Positions 1-12,200 of a stretch of 64,000 nucleotides of DNA are shown in pieces. Below the pieces are notes generated by a model. It saw only the letters and a list, made by a program, of their open reading frames with translations, had not been told where the DNA came from and searched no databases. Source of the DNA: Mrakia gelida (taxonomy: Eukaryota; Basidiomycota; Tremellomycetes; Cystofilobasidiales; Mrakiaceae); contig BRON01000015.1 of assembly GCA_024345305.1 (NCBI GenBank), positions 682,001-746,000 of the forward strand, given 5' to 3'. Each line of letters starts with the position of its first letter. Position 1 is the first letter of the stretch. Both the position numbers and the translations under genes were made by a program.

Positions 1-371
1 TGCAAAGAAAGGCAGCCTGACTGACCTCTGTTTCCTGCTGAAGCTCACGACGACCTCCTCCGGCCAACCCAACTGCTCCAGCGTCTTCTCGCTCTCGACA
101 ACCTCCTTCCCATCTACAGTCCAGATCTGATCTCCAACGGGTACATTCGACTGGTTCACACCAGAAAAAAAAAGCAGAGTCAGATCAAGCGAGCGAGTGG
201 CTTGCTCGAAGGGCAGGAGGGAGGAGGGATGGGAAGCGTCGAGGTGGAAGGAGAGGGAGGGAGGGGACGAACATCGCCTTCGAGAAGAAGCTTGACATCT
301 TGGATCGACATGTCGGAAGGGAGTTCGAGGAAGAAAGATTCTCCAGAGGAGGTGAAGAAGGTGAGCTTCAT
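1..371 (-). CDS. DDI1: DDI1-like protein, N-terminal ubiquitin-like domain (partial)
   Basis: Partial gene leaving the window at base 1. Exons read on the minus strand are 273-371 and 26-150, followed by a GTCAGT donor at 25-20. The first 33 residues (MKLTFFTSSGESFFLELP, then SDMSIQDVKLLLEGD) resemble the N-terminal ubiquitin-like fold of Ddi1, the ubiquitin-proteasome shuttle with a retroviral-type aspartyl protease domain. Exon 2 continues the fold (VPVGDQIWTVDGKEV). The intron between them is 122 nt with a GTTCGT donor and CAG acceptor, phase 0. The protease domain and any UBA domain would lie outside the window, so the name rests on the ubiquitin-like part alone. Another ubiquitin-like protein is possible. 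It diverges from the gene at 892. Confidence 0.6.
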
Positions 372-891
372 ACCGAAAGAAGGTGTGGAGGGGAGGGGTG
401 AGGGATGGAAGAGAAGGAGGAGCCTTGGAGATCGTTGAGCTTGGAGTCTTTCCGCAGGGGAGGACGGCCAGGTCGTAGGCAAGGGAAGATTTTCGCCGAG
501 AGCTGAAGACGGAGCAGGTGAGATTCCGTCTCGCTTTGTGATCAATTTGGTGACGGAAGAAGATCTGAGGCTCGGCGAACTACGAAGGGGAGGTTCAGCC
601 ATCTGAGGCGAGCTCACCATCTGCCTCGCTCGCTCTTCCTCTCCTCCCACCGTCCGAAGATTTTCTCTTTCACCCAAGCAACCATTCGGTCTATCTCTTT
701 CCTTCTCTCCCTCACGAGTGAAAAAAATCACCCGCGTCGTCTCCTCAGCAACCCTTTTCTCGCAGCTGCTGATGACGACACCGACCTTCTTCTCCTCCCC
801 AAAGTCGTTCGCTCTGCTTCTGCCTCCCGACGCCCACCATCAAACCCAACTTTCAACCCATCCATACTTTCTTTGAACCCACCTCTCCACC
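372..891. other. Divergent intergenic region
   Basis: About 520 bases between two divergent start codons. The frame upstream of the minus-strand ATG stays open towards 731 but reads as low-complexity S/R/P-rich sequence with no family resemblance, so I treat it as 5' leader. Pyrimidine-rich stretches precede the ATG at 892. I see no gene or RNA here. Confidence 0.5.
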
Positions 892-2084
892 ATGGCCGAC
901 GCTAAACAACTTAAATCGCTCGAGAAGACCCTCCAGAAGGAAGCCAAGCAGGACGGTGTGAGCTCAACCTCTCCTCCCTTTCTTCTCGTCCAGCCATCTC
1001 TTCCTTCTCCTTGCCCTCGTTCTGATCTTAGCTTTCCTTCTCGGTCCCTGACGACAGAGGATCCTCGACGACGCTCACAAGAACCTCGAAGCAGCTTTGA
1101 AGGCTGAACAGAAGGCTTTCTCGGTCAGTCAGTCGTCCGTCTTCGCTCTTGAGCTCGAGCTCTGTCGAGCTCATCCTCCCCTTCTCTTCGAGCTAGCTCG
1201 CTCATTTTCTCCTTCTCTTTTATTCCATTTGATTCGTCGTAGGCTGAGGAGAAAGCCGTAGCTCATCAAGAGAAGCTCGCTAAGGTCGAGAACAAGGCGT
1301 CTCACAAGGTAAGAGCTCCCTCGCTCTCCTCCCGCATCCGCGACCTCACTCGTCCGTCCTCGAGCTCACTTCTTCGCCTCGCCTCGCCTTTCTCCACTTC
1401 ATCTTCGCCCAGCTCGTTCACGCTCAGCACAAACACGACAACGCCGTGACCGATCAGAACAAGGCTCAGGCGGATATCCAGTTCGCTAAAGATCGTGGGT
1501 CTCCTCTTCCTCCTCCCTCGCGGGATCGTCCCTTCGTCCCTCTGACCCTCCTTCACCCCTTCGTTCCTTCGACGCACGACAGACCATGCCCGCCTCGAGT
1601 CCGAAGTCAACGCCAAGAAGGCTCTGCTCGATCAAACTACTTCTCATCACAATGAGCTGTCGGTTCGTCCCTCCTTTGTTTCCCTTTTTCCTCGTCTCGT
1701 CTCGTCTCGTCTCACCCTAACCTCTCCTCCCCTCCTTCGTTCCTTGTACAGTCCGAACGAACCACCAAACTCGAAGCTCTCCGTCAACCCACCTCGGACC
1801 CCTTCTCGCGCTCGGGAGCTGGATCGGAATCTGTCGTGGCGCCGACCAAGACGAGTGAACACGTCGCGACTCCTCCTTCGACTGCCAACACCACCACCAG
1901 CACTGTGCCATCCACCCAGACTCAGCAGCCCTCAGTCTCGACGGGAACCGGATCCAAACTCGTGCAGGACGTGGAAGCGAGGGAGAGAGCTCAGGCGGAG
2001 GAGACGAGCAGGGCGACGAGTGCTGGAACGGCTCCAGGAGTCGAGGGGATGAACGCTGGGTTTGTGAGACCTGGAGGAGTTTAA
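892..2084 (+). CDS. Small charged coiled-coil protein, function unknown
   Basis: Six exons: 892-957, 1058-1123, 1243-1308, 1413-1494, 1583-1662, 1752-2084, giving about 230 residues. The first three exons are each exactly 66 nt (22 codons) in phase 0. Residues 1-130 are rich in K, E, A, H and Q with heptad-like spacing (e.g. LEKTLQKEAK, AALKAEQKAFS), so a long coiled coil is likely. The C-terminal 100 residues are S/T/P/Q-rich and look disordered. There is no signal peptide or membrane segment. Every junction fits GTNNG(T/C)...AG and keeps frame. I do not recognise the family with certainty; small coiled-coil proteins of this look occur in basidiomycete proteomes, often annotated as hypothetical or DNA-binding. 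Confidence 0.75.
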
Positions 2085-2420
2085 GACCGGCTGGAAGTGT
2101 ATGTGGATAGTTGGGATGGACATGTTGCTTGTCTGTAAGCTCCGAGCTGGTGGGATTGGAAAGAGGTCAGAGACGAGAGCGTCGGAGACGAGACGCGTCG
2201 CGGTCGAGCTCAGAGTTTCGGCGGCGCCGACTCTGGAAGTCTCGCCTTACTGTCGTCGTTGCGGATGAAGCTGGAAGAACGAGGGAGCAGCAGCTCTGAT
2301 CACGAAAATGTCTAGGGTTCTAAGAGATACAGGTTCAAACGAAACACCAAACGCACGACGCCAAACTCGACGCGTCCTCCTCGCTCCCTCTCCCCACCCC
2401 CCCCCCCCATCCACTCACAT
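2085..2420. other. Convergent intergenic region
   Basis: About 336 bases between two convergent stop codons. It holds a near-pure C tract at about 2393-2409 and two copies of GACGCGTC (about 2200 and 2368). No gene is seen. Confidence 0.5.
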
Positions 2421-4027
2421 CTACTCCTCCATCTCCCCCCAAACACTCCCATCCCCTTCACATCCCAGTTCCCCCCATCCAATCGACCTCCCATCCCTAC
2501 TCACCCTCACCCCACCCCGTCTAACCTTCCTTTTCACCCACTCCCTCACCACCTCCCTCTCCTCCCTCTCCCCCTCCCCGCCCGTGACCCACCACATCTT
2601 CTCCCACCACTCCAGAAGCAGCTTCTTCTCCTGACCGTTGAAGTGCAGGACTGAGGGGAGGGAGCCGGAGATACGGTTGGAGACGAGTCGCTCGGAACGA
2701 GCGTCGTTCAAGAGGGAGGAGGGGGAGGAGGAGGAGAGAGGGTGGGAGGAAAGATGAGTGGAGGAGCGAACGAAGACCATATCCCTCTCGGAGTAGGTCA
2801 TCGTTTGGAACAACTCGCTCTCGAAATCTGGTCTGAGGGTAGATTCGCCTTTGCGAGGGGAGGTGGTCGAGAGGGGGTCGGAAGAGGGGGAGTTGATATC
2901 GTTGTAGTACGTTGAGAGGAAGAGTTGTTGATCCCCTAGATCTGCATCTCGGGTGGTTGATTGGAGGAGGAGGGAGGAGTAGAGGGGGAGGAGGAGGGAT
3001 TGAGGGGAGAGGATGGTTCCGCTGTTGGGGTAGCCAGGGCGGTTGAGGTAGTAGGTGTGGTCCTGTGGGGGTGAAGAAGCGGAAGAGAGGAGGGGAGAGG
3101 GAGAGGGGAGAGAGAAGGTTAGTTGATGGAAGGAAGATAGGGAAAGAGGGAAACACGAGGGAATAAACGAAAACGAACGTGAGGAAGTTCCGCCCCGGTG
3201 TCGGTGTCCTTTCCGAAGATCTTGGAGGGCAGAGTAGAGTTGGGGATGTCGATGCATTCGAGAGGGTTCGGAGAAGGTGGCCAGCATCGTTTGTCGGCTC
3301 CTATGAGGACGCGAGGTGGGGAGGAGAGCTGCGTCGAAAAGAGAGAGCACAAAGAAGGTAGGCTCGAAGTCGCGTTCGACGCGTCGAACACCGTCGACGA
3401 GTCGAGTCGACCAAGAACGTCGTGCAGCTTCATCTCGGCGGAGACACTCACATATTTGCTGATGAGAATACTTGGAGGCTGCTGCAGCCAGACGTCGAAG
3501 GCATCTGGAAATCATGAGGGGGACCGTGAGCTTGCGTCGGCGCAAAAGCAAAACAAACACGACGAGGAAAGATCGAGCTCACCTATCATGAAGATCAAGT
3601 CCGTTGGGTCAGTGACGTTGTTGCTGATATACTCATGGACACCTTGGATCTTGAAACGTCGAGGAAAGACAAAGAAGGAAGGCGAACGAGCTGTCAGCTT
3701 CAGCTCGAGCGAGCTGCGACACCCTTTCGCTCGAGAGCTCAAGCTCACCTTAATCTGCCTCGCCTTCCCTCCACTAGCCTTCACTCCCCAGTTGATCACC
3801 AAAGGCTCATAGTCGTACAGAAGCGTCGTCAGCAGAGTTTTGCAGAACTCTGGTGTGCTGTGGGTCGCAGGAAGGAGGAAGTGAAGTTTTGGTAAAGGAG
3901 GGGGAGGAGGGGCTGCTGATTCGAGGGAGAGGGAGAGGGAGTCGTCGTTGTTCTGGCCGATAAGGTAGAGGGTCGAGAATAGAAAAAGTGTGATGAGGAG
4001 GATTGGTATACGGAAGTAAAGTCGCAT
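2421..4027 (-). CDS. Type II membrane glycosyltransferase, PLOD/GT25-like fungal family
   Basis: Five exons on the minus strand: 3749-4027, 3583-3649, 3452-3504, 3179-3328, 2421-3062 (about 396 residues, all phases consistent). Residues 5-25 form one hydrophobic segment after a short basic N-terminus, a signal anchor typical of Golgi type II enzymes. The rest matches a fungal family of putative glycosyltransferases: KLHFLLPAT start of the catalytic part, PLVINWGV, a DxD-like metal site in LIFMIDAFDVWLQ (about residues 112-123), VLIGADKRCWPP, DTDTG, YPNSGTI, GDQQLF and a terminal VLHFNGQEKK...WWEKMWW block. The donor substrate cannot be told. It diverges from the ferric reductase gene. The C-terminal 40 residues after the WW block are low complexity and less certain. 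Confidence 0.75.
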
Positions 4028-4708
4028 CCTGCCAGAGGGTCGCCGTTTGGAGAGAAGGAAGCATGGAAAGGAGGGGAAGAGGGAAAGAAGGGGAGAGGGG
4101 TTGCGCTCGAAACAAGGGGGTCTCACGAGGTAAATGAGATGATCAGTTTCTGGAAGAGCCTTGAGAAGGGATGACTAGGTTTCAGATCTTCCCCTTTTCG
4201 CTTGTTGAGGTTGCTGAGGTGAAGGTGAGACGCGTCAAAGTTTGAGTCGGAGGAAAGAAATGAAAACGGGATTGAAAATCGGACGCGTCTCGTTTCATCG
4301 TCGAAAACGAGCCCATTCGTCCGTCTGCTGGCTTCTGGCTTCCCTATGCAGCCTTTGGACAGCTTCCGCCTTCTTCTTTCTCCTGGTTAAGCCCAATATA
4401 AAGTTTTCCCTCCCCCTTCCCACTTCAAAGTTCGCGAGCGGAGTTGAACGACCGCTGCGGTTGAGCTCAGACGTCTCTCATCTTCCCTTGTTTTCAGCTT
4501 CTTCACTCTCAACCACGAGGAGCGCATCTTTCGACGATTCGATCTCGCAGACGCCTTTTTATCTTCTCTCCAACTCCTTCGCCTCAGCAGCTTCCAGCGA
4601 CGCACGCACCGGCACAAAAGCGCTTCAACTCCTCCTCCCTTTCATCCTCGTCGACCTTTCGTCCAACTCCCCTCCCCTCCCTTCGTCATCCTTCCTTCAA
4701 CCAGCACC
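4028..4708. other. Divergent intergenic region
   Basis: About 680 bases between the glycosyltransferase and ferric reductase start codons. Two GACGCGTC palindromes lie 55 bases apart (about 4228 and 4282). A pyrimidine-rich reading frame stays open from ATG 4260 to 4961 and contains hydrophobic stretches. It could supply an alternative N-terminus for the reductase, but no junction convinced me. Confidence 0.45.
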
Positions 4709-7351
4709 ATGGCTCAGCATCATTCTCCTCGGTCAGCTCATCGAAGAGGTTCTCAAATACCACGCACAAAGGAGGATCAGGTCGTCTCGTTGCTCGCTGA
4801 AGTTCTTCCCATCCCAGCTTCCCTCCCAACCGAACTCCTCGACCTCCTCCCCTCCCCCTCCTCTCTCCTTCCCAACCCTCCCTCCATCTCCTCCCATCAC
4901 CTCCTCATCGCTGGAAGCTCCTCCTTCGCTACCATTTCGGAAAACCACTCGACCTCAGTAAACGCTGCAACCCTCAAAGCAATGCTCGCCATCCTCCTTT
5001 CGTTCAGCTTCCTCTTCCTCGTCTACGCTGCTCGAACCCTCCCTTGGACGCTCGTTCGCCTCAGCCGCCAAGGTTATAAGATAGGATGGGCGTTTTCAAC
5101 GTCCTCTCCAGCTACGAATCGTCGTCGGAAACCTCGTCGGCCAAGGTGGGAGTCAGAGAAACGCGGATTCGACAACGATGGACGGCTCGTCGACGATCTT
5201 TACAACCTCCCTCTCCTCCCTCCCTCTTCCAACGATACCAGTCCTCTCGTTCGGATCCCAAATCCTCCACTCCTCCAAGCCGTACTCCTTCGCTCATTCG
5301 CTCGGAGGTTTCCCATCCTTCGGTATCTACCGCTTTCGCTCGCGCAGACCCTCGTCCTGTCGCCCTTCGTCGTCGCGACAGTTCTCGCATGCACCATCAA
5401 CTCGTCGTTCCTCGGAGACGCAGCAAGAACGGGTTTCGTGCCCCTTGCCATGCTTCCCTTCGTGATCGGATGTGAGTATTCATCTTGTCTTCCCCTGAAG
5501 AGACGAGGAGCTGACGAGCGGTTCGTTCGTCTCGTTTTTAGTGGGCGTCAAAGTCGGAGGGATAGGAACATTGGTTCAGAAGGGCTACGCCGTCGTGAAC
5601 GTGCTACATAGATGGATGGGGAGGCTGGTTTTTCTCGTGATCACCGTGCATATCATCGCCTACAGTGAGTCGCTTCCCCGCGTCGGTTCCTTTGTCAATT
5701 CGCCTGACCCCTTCTTCTCTTCTTCAGTGATTGTCTTTCATCAGACTGGCACTTTTCGCGAGGAAATGAACAATCGAGTCAACCAGGAAGCTTGGATCGC
5801 TTACGGAGGTGAGATCCTCGGACGTGTCGAGCTTTCAGAGACGGAGGATCTGACTCTTCTTTTGTCGCGGCTTTTCTTTCAGGACTGTGCATCATGGTCG
5901 TCGTCTCGATCGGTCCCATTCGTCGTCGCTGGTACCACGTCTTCAAAGCTGGTCATCACGGTGGACTCGTTCTCTTCCTCGCAGGAATGAACTACCACAG
6001 CAGTTCGTCCGCTTCGTCTTCGCGATCTCGACGCGTCGCTTTTGCTCACCTTCTCGCCTTCTTCTTCACACAGAGATGGTCCTCCCTTTCCTTCTACTCG
6101 CCATCTCCTACATCGCATTCAACTATCTCTATCGGTTCTTGACATCAAAGTACCGTTCGTCTCTTTCTTTGTCTCTGGAATCAAGCGCGTCTCGAGTCGT
6201 GTCTGCTTTTCTTCCTGCTTCTAGGCGTCGCCCATCTCCTCCCTTTTCTAGGAGCTCTCACTGCCGTCATCACCGTCCCCACTCTTCGATCAGGCTGGTA
6301 CCCAGGCCAGCACCTCCGAATTCGGATCCACTCGGGAGGGATGGGTTGGGTTGGGCTAGAATCGCATCCTTTCACCGTCGCTAGTGCTCCTGGAGGAGAA
6401 GAAGGAGTGCGACTGGTGGTGAAGGTTGCCGGAGATTGGACGAGGAGGCTTTACGAGATCGCTGCTGGTGGGGAAGAATCATGGGAGGAGGGAGGAGGGG
6501 CGTTGGCGGGGAGGAATGGTAAGTCGCGTTTCATTCGTGCCGTCTCGAGCAGTTTGCTGATTGAGATCCTGTTTCTTCTTGTTTCGGTTGTCGTCAGCAT
6601 CTCCGGACCGTACGGTCCCGCCTCCTTCATCCCTTCGATCTTCTCCTCGGTCCTGATCGTCGCAGGAGGGAGCGGAGTGAGTTTTGCCCTCGCTCAGCTC
6701 GAAGGGATCGTCTCCGACTGCCTTTCAGGAGCTGGACGGACGAGGGAGGTCGAGCTGGTATGGATCGTTAGAGAAGCCGGTTAGTCGAAGCTAAGCTTTT
6801 GGTCCTGGCTCAAGGAGACGGTTGAGAACACGAGATCGAACTGACGCGTCTTCCCCTCTTTCCCACCAGACCTGCTCGCCTACCTTCTCCCCTCTTTCCA
6901 ATCCCTCCTCGACTTATCGGAGACCGTTCCAGGCCTATCCCTCTCGATCAGACTCGCCTGCACCTCCCAACCTCCCATTCCGAACTCGACGCCGTCGCGT
7001 CTTCGACCTCTGCGTCTCGCCGACTCAGCGACACTCATCTCGACGAGCCCGAAGCTGGTTCCCATCGTCACCTACTCTCGACGGCCGGATCTCGTCTCCC
7101 TCTTCAACGGGCTGCTTCAGAGAACGAGGATCGGGGGAGGCGTAGGAATCTGTGCTTGCGGTCCAACCCCCCTCGTCGAGTCGGTCGAGAAGTTCGTAGA
7201 CGAGGTCGACGAGGAGAAGGTGAGGAGAGCCGGCGGTGTAGAGGTGTTCATAGAGTGAGTGACATCATCTCCGCGTCGTGCGAGCTCGTCGCTGGATCTG
7301 ACCGAGCTCTGCTCCTGCGCTCTTCCCCGTCGCAGGTCGTTCAACTTGTAG
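4709..7351 (+). CDS. Ferric reductase-like transmembrane protein (FRE/NOX family)
   Basis: Nine exons: 4709-5471, 5542-5664, 5728-5808, 5883-6002, 6074-6154, 6225-about 6522, 6598-6779, 6870-7254, 7336-7351 (about 680 residues). The family moves electrons from NADPH through FAD and two hemes to extracellular ferric or cupric ions. Visible features: several membrane segments, heme-ligand histidines in VLHRWMGRLVFLVITVHIIAY and KAGHHGGLVLFLAGMNYH, FAD-binding HPFTVASAP, nicotinamide motifs SGPYGP and SVLIVAGGSGVSFALAQ, the GICACGP motif, and a short ESFNL C-terminus. ATG 4709 has a good CACCATGG context, but the N-terminal 100 residues are weakly supported. The exon 6/7 junction has a phase problem: the strong GTAAGT at 6519 breaks the frame by one base, while GTCGCG at 6523 or no splicing keeps it. 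Confidence 0.8.
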
Positions 7352-7541
7352 AGGCGCTCTTTGGGTTCGAACGCTGGCTCGTTCGATTTGGTGGTGGTAG
7401 ATGCTTGGTTATTAGAGAGATCTTATCGCGAGTATGAGTCGTGGATAGTAGGAGCGCCGATGCCGATAAGAAAGCTCGAATAAGAGACAGAGTACAACAG
7501 AAATCCGACCGTCCGACGCGTCGAATCCAACCCAACTCCAC

Positions 7542-8684
7542 TCAAGCCGAACCGTTCATCCCCGCTCCATCAGGAACCTTCGTAGTCGTCCCTATGCTCG
7601 GTCGATTCGGCAGACCAGCTTGCAGCTTCTCCTCCGGGGTCGGTCCAGGTCCAGCAGGTCCGTCGTGAGTCGCTTCGGACGCTCGTTTCATGTCGGCGAG
7701 CTTGGCTTCGAGGGCAGCGATCTGGGCGGCGGCACTGGAAAGGGCGAAGCAAAAGAAGGAGAGAGGAGATAGAAGGAGCGGAGGGAAAGTCAGTTCGAGC
7801 ATGAGGTGGACGAAGACGAAACGCCCTCGACGAGTGAGTCCAAGTAGAACGAGACGGACCCTTGAGGAGCTCTCTGCCCTTTCACAATGCTGAGGGTTGT
7901 CCGACGATCCGTCTGAGGTCCTTGTCGACCTCCTCCTCCAGTCCGATGCGACGTAGTAGGTTCAGTTTGAGCCTGGAAGAGAAGGATGGTCGTCCAAACG
8001 GGGAGGGAAGGGAAGGGAAGGTGAGCGTGGTTGAGCTCAGCTTCACGAGTGGAAAGACGAAGACTTGAAACGCACCTGAGAAGCGTAGGTCACGACGAGG
8101 TTTCGACCTCGTAGAGGCTTGTCGTGTAGACTGGTGAGAGCTTTGAGAGCATCCTGGGAAGGAAGACGAGACGAGCAAGAAGGGAAGGGAAGGAGTGGTG
8201 AGCTCGTGCGTTTCCGTCCTGCCTGCTCCTGCTCCCTTCGTTCCTCCCTAACCAAGACCGGCTCGACTGAGAAGCAGGTAGCAGAGACTCACATCCTTGG
8301 ATCCGAATTCTACGAAGGCGTATCCTCTGGGTTTCCCCTTCATGATGCCCGTCTTGTGAAAGAGGAAGTCGAGCTTTGCTATCTTGCCGTACTTTGAGAA
8401 GATCTTGATTAGCGCATATCTTCCGCGACGAGTAACGAACGAACGATTGGAGGGAGAATGAAGCCCAAGGTGCGGGGAGTGTCAGTCGAAGAGCTCGCGG
8501 AGAAGAGAAGGGAGAAGGCCGAGGAGAGCAGGAGGGGGGAGGGGGAGGGAAGGGAAGGAGAGGAAGGATGAACGCACTCGTCGACGGTAAAGTGAAGGTT
8601 CCCAACGTATAAACGAGTCGTAGAGTTGATGACTGCCGAAGCAGCTGCTGCTGATGAAGCGGTGGATGCTGAACTGGATGCCAT
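7542..8684 (-). CDS. RBM18-like single-RRM RNA-binding protein
   Basis: Five exons: 8578-8684, 8293-8419, 8076-8153, 7860-7972, 7542-7734 (about 205 residues; human RBM18 is about 190). One RRM spans residues 23-105: RNP2 in RLYVGNLHF, then YALIKIFSKYGKIAKLDFLF and RNP1 in KPRGYAFVEF, followed by ALKALTSLHDKPLRGRNLVV. The FSKYGKI..LDFLFHKTG block is characteristic of RBM18 rather than other RRM proteins. A later RTTLSIVKGQ block also recurs in the family. The C-terminal AQIAALEAKLADMKRA stretch may form a short helix. It would act in RNA binding; the target is unknown. Confidence 0.85.
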
Positions 8685-9281
8685 GGCGGTCCGAAGAGAA
8701 GGAAGGGAGGGAAAGGGAGGGGAGGAGGAGGGAGGAGGGAGGTCACAGTCTGAAACTCAAAGAAGAGCGAGCTCCCTCGACCTGCTTTTGGCTTTTGGCC
8801 GTCGACATCGATCTATATTACTTTCTGAGAACTCGTTCGGGGATTCAAGAGCTTGAAGGGACTCCAGATTCGTTCTCTTTCTTCAGTTGAAATCTAAATC
8901 TCTCAGATGAAAGCAGCAGAGCATCGGACGCGGCTCCCCTCCTCCCCTTCGCAGCTGCCTCCCCCTCCCCAAACGAACCTTCTGTCGCAAAGTCCCTCAC
9001 ACACCCAATTAGACCTTTGCTGTCGCGTTTCCAGTCTCAGAAATGGAAAGCTGCCCGGAGGGAAGCCTGAAGAGCCACGTCGTCCGCCAGCCCACCCGAC
9101 CTTTCGTCTTCGCCCAGGAATGTGGTGTTTTGATCATTCGGTTCTTAACAGAGCGAGGCGAGAGGTACATGTGTTAAGACGAGATCGTTACTGCCGAGCT
9201 AGAGTGTATGTACAAATCAAAACGAACGAGAACGGAAGACCCCCAAACAATCGAGAACGAGACGCGTCCGTCCCTCGACCC
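8685..9281. other. Intergenic region between tandem minus-strand genes
   Basis: About 600 bases holding the promoter side of the RBM18-like gene and the 3' end of the MFS gene. No further exon was recognised. GACGCGTC occurs at about 9260. Confidence 0.5.
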
Positions 9282-12200
9282 CTAGAACTCCTCCCTCACA
9301 GTCTTGGGAACTCCCAGCTTCTTCGCTTCAGCAGCGGCAGCAGCCTCCTCCTTCTCCTCGGGTTCCATGATCGTCTCGAGAGGGTCGACGAAGAAGACGG
9401 CGGAGAGGAGGCAGATCGTGAGCATGACCGACATGGTGAAGAAGTAAGCGTTCTTGTAGCCTTTGGCGGAGGGGATGGGCGAGCCGGGCGAGATGGGGAA
9501 GGCGACTGGAGGGGGTGGGAAGGAAAGAGCGAGGAGTCAGAAGGGGGGTGGAGAGGGGGACGTGGAGAGGTAGACGGAGACAAAGACGAACTTTGGATGG
9601 TGTTGGCGATGCTGCAGAAAAGAGAGAGGACGGTCAGTTCGAAATCGAAAGGAAAGATCATTGAGAAGAGCTGACCTGAGGAAGATCGCGACTCCGAGCT
9701 CTGAGGGAACGAAGAAGGGAAAAGGTCAGCTCAGCCTCGACGCGTCAACATTCACAAAGCTCGAGAAGACTTGAACTCACGCAAACTGCTGTTAAACACA
9801 CCGCCTGCGACACCAGCCATCTCGGGAGGGACCGAGAGCATCAAGGAGACGTTGGCACTGACGAAGACTGCGAAAGCGAGGACGAAACTAGGCACGTCAG
9901 TCTCGGTCGACGCGACGCGAGTTCGGACGAGCGCGTCTCCCCCCTCTCTTCCCTAAGTCAATGCTCACCGAGAGCACACCCCCCGCTACCCAAAATGAAC
10001 GCAGGGAACATGAGAGGGAAGTAGTCTTTCTTCTCGTTCGCGAAGGCAAGCATGAGAGCACCTGAAGCTGCGAAGAGCGAGCCGAGGACGAGTCGGAATC
10101 GAAGAGGGAAGACCTTGGGTGGGACGGCTCCGCCACCGATGATGACGACGCCGGCGGTGACTCCCATCGGAAGGCTGAGAAGGGAGAGAAGACTCAAGAG
10201 TCAGTCGAGGGGAAGGGAGGGAAAAAGAGAACGAACAGGGCGGGGAACGAGGGAGAGGGAACAGAAACGAGGAGGTAACGAGGGGAGTAGAGTGCAGACT
10301 CACAAGTGGACCGCAGTAAGGATGGGAGAATAGTGCCACTCTGCTTCCATGACGGATGCGAGAGAGACCTGAACGACGAACCTGAAGAGAAAACGGCGAA
10401 GTCGGTCAGTCAGACGAGCGCCTCCCTCTCCTTCGAGCGTACGAACGCACCACCAGAAGTAGACTCCGAGAGAGACGACGTTAAGCAGAGTGAAGTTTTT
10501 GATGAACCTGGAGGGAACGAAAACGAGGGAGTGGAGGGAGGTCAGATTGGACGGGGTAACGAAGACACGTCGAGATCTCGAGACGGACCAAGTAGAAGGA
10601 ATGACGAGCGCGTCCTTGATTGGAAGTCGAGTCTGCCAGTAGAAGAAGACAGGGAAGAGGGAGAGACCTGTATGATCGGATCGACGAAGACGAGACAAGT
10701 CAGAGCCCCGATACGTCGCGAGGAGAGAGACGACGCGACTCACCGATGATCACGGTCGCCAAAACTCCTGGAGCAGACCATCCCTCGATGTTCGACTGCG
10801 TGAGTCCATCTGCAAGAGCGGAAATCCGTCGAAACCGTCAGGAAAGGGTTCGAGAAGTCGCGAGGAAGAGCTCGACTCACAGATCAAAAGCACAATCGCC
10901 GAGGTCTGAAGGAACAATCCAACGTAGTCGACTCGAGGTGGTCGTTCGACCTCAACCCCTTCCTTGGCTACAACAACGGCGGGAGCAGGAGTCGCTGGAA
11001 TAAGGAAGATTCCGATGATCGAGAGAGGGATTGCGACGAGGCTGGTGAACCAGACTGAGAGCAGAAGAAAGGACGCGAGGGGCAGGTCAGTCTTTCTCGA
11101 AGCAGAGAACGTGAGAGCCGAAGGGTGCTGGGCCGTACAGATCCACTTCCAGTTCGCGAGAAGCAGAACTCCTCCGATCAGCAAGCCTGAGAAGCAACGA
11201 CAACGAGGGCGAAGTCAGTTCGAATCGGTTTCTTCCGCCGAAAGGGAGTGAGAGAGACTTACCCAAGACGTTGGCGATCGCACCGCATCCACCGAAGATA
11301 GCGATAGCGATAGCTTGATCCTTCTCGTCGGGAAATAGGTGGACGATAAGATTCAAGGCTGCGGGGATCGTCCTGGAAGGTGAGGTCGAGACGAAAGGTG
11401 TCAGCGACGCGGACGCCATAGTCCAATCTACTCTCGTAGGACGCCACAGTCTCGAATGATAAACTCACAATGCAGCTCTATATACCCCGGTCAAGCACGA
11501 AGGCGAAGTCGGTCAGCGAGGAGAAGCGAAACGAAATGAGGTCGTCGTCTCGACGCGTCTTTCTTCGCAACTCACCCAACTCCCGAGGCGGCTCTGAGGA
11601 CAAACATCGCGATGGAGTTCTTGGTGAAGGCGACCCCGAGTGAGAAGATGCCGACCATGAAGAATCCGACGAGGAAGACCCATCTGTGAGAGAAAGATCG
11701 AGGCGAAGAACGAAGAGTGAGCGAGGTCGACGACGAGCGCCCGATACGGACAGAGGACGAACTTGGGCGACGAGATATCAGCGATTCGACCACCCTGGAA
11801 CGAAGGAGATGTATTTCAGCTAGGTTTACAGAAAGTATGAACTCGAATGATACACTCGTGAGCATGAGACGTACGGTGAGGAGGAAGGCGGCGAGGGTGA
11901 GCGCATCTGGAGGGGAGAGAGAGCCGACGTGTCAGTTTCGGTTCAACCAGGGCTTTTCGATTGAACTAGGAGTGAGTGCTCACAGGCGTTGATGACCTGG
12001 CAGCAGAGCGAAAGAAAAAAAGAGGTGTTAGAGGGGGGTTTAACGAGAACGGAAGGCGAGAAGACGATCCTCGTTGTCGAAAGATCAAGGAGAGCTCGGC
12101 TCACCCAAACAGACTCCTGGATCGTCATCCCGTAGGCTTCCGCGATCTGATCATAGCGAGGAAAGGTCAGATTTCACTCTCGCGGCAGAGAAGGAGGGAA

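Noticed and set aside
4260..4961. Open frame with hydrophobic stretches overlapping the ferric reductase start
   Set aside because: It is in another frame from the clear reductase exons, has no recognised motif, and C/T-rich DNA easily gives long S/P/L frames. Kept only as a possible alternative N-terminus.
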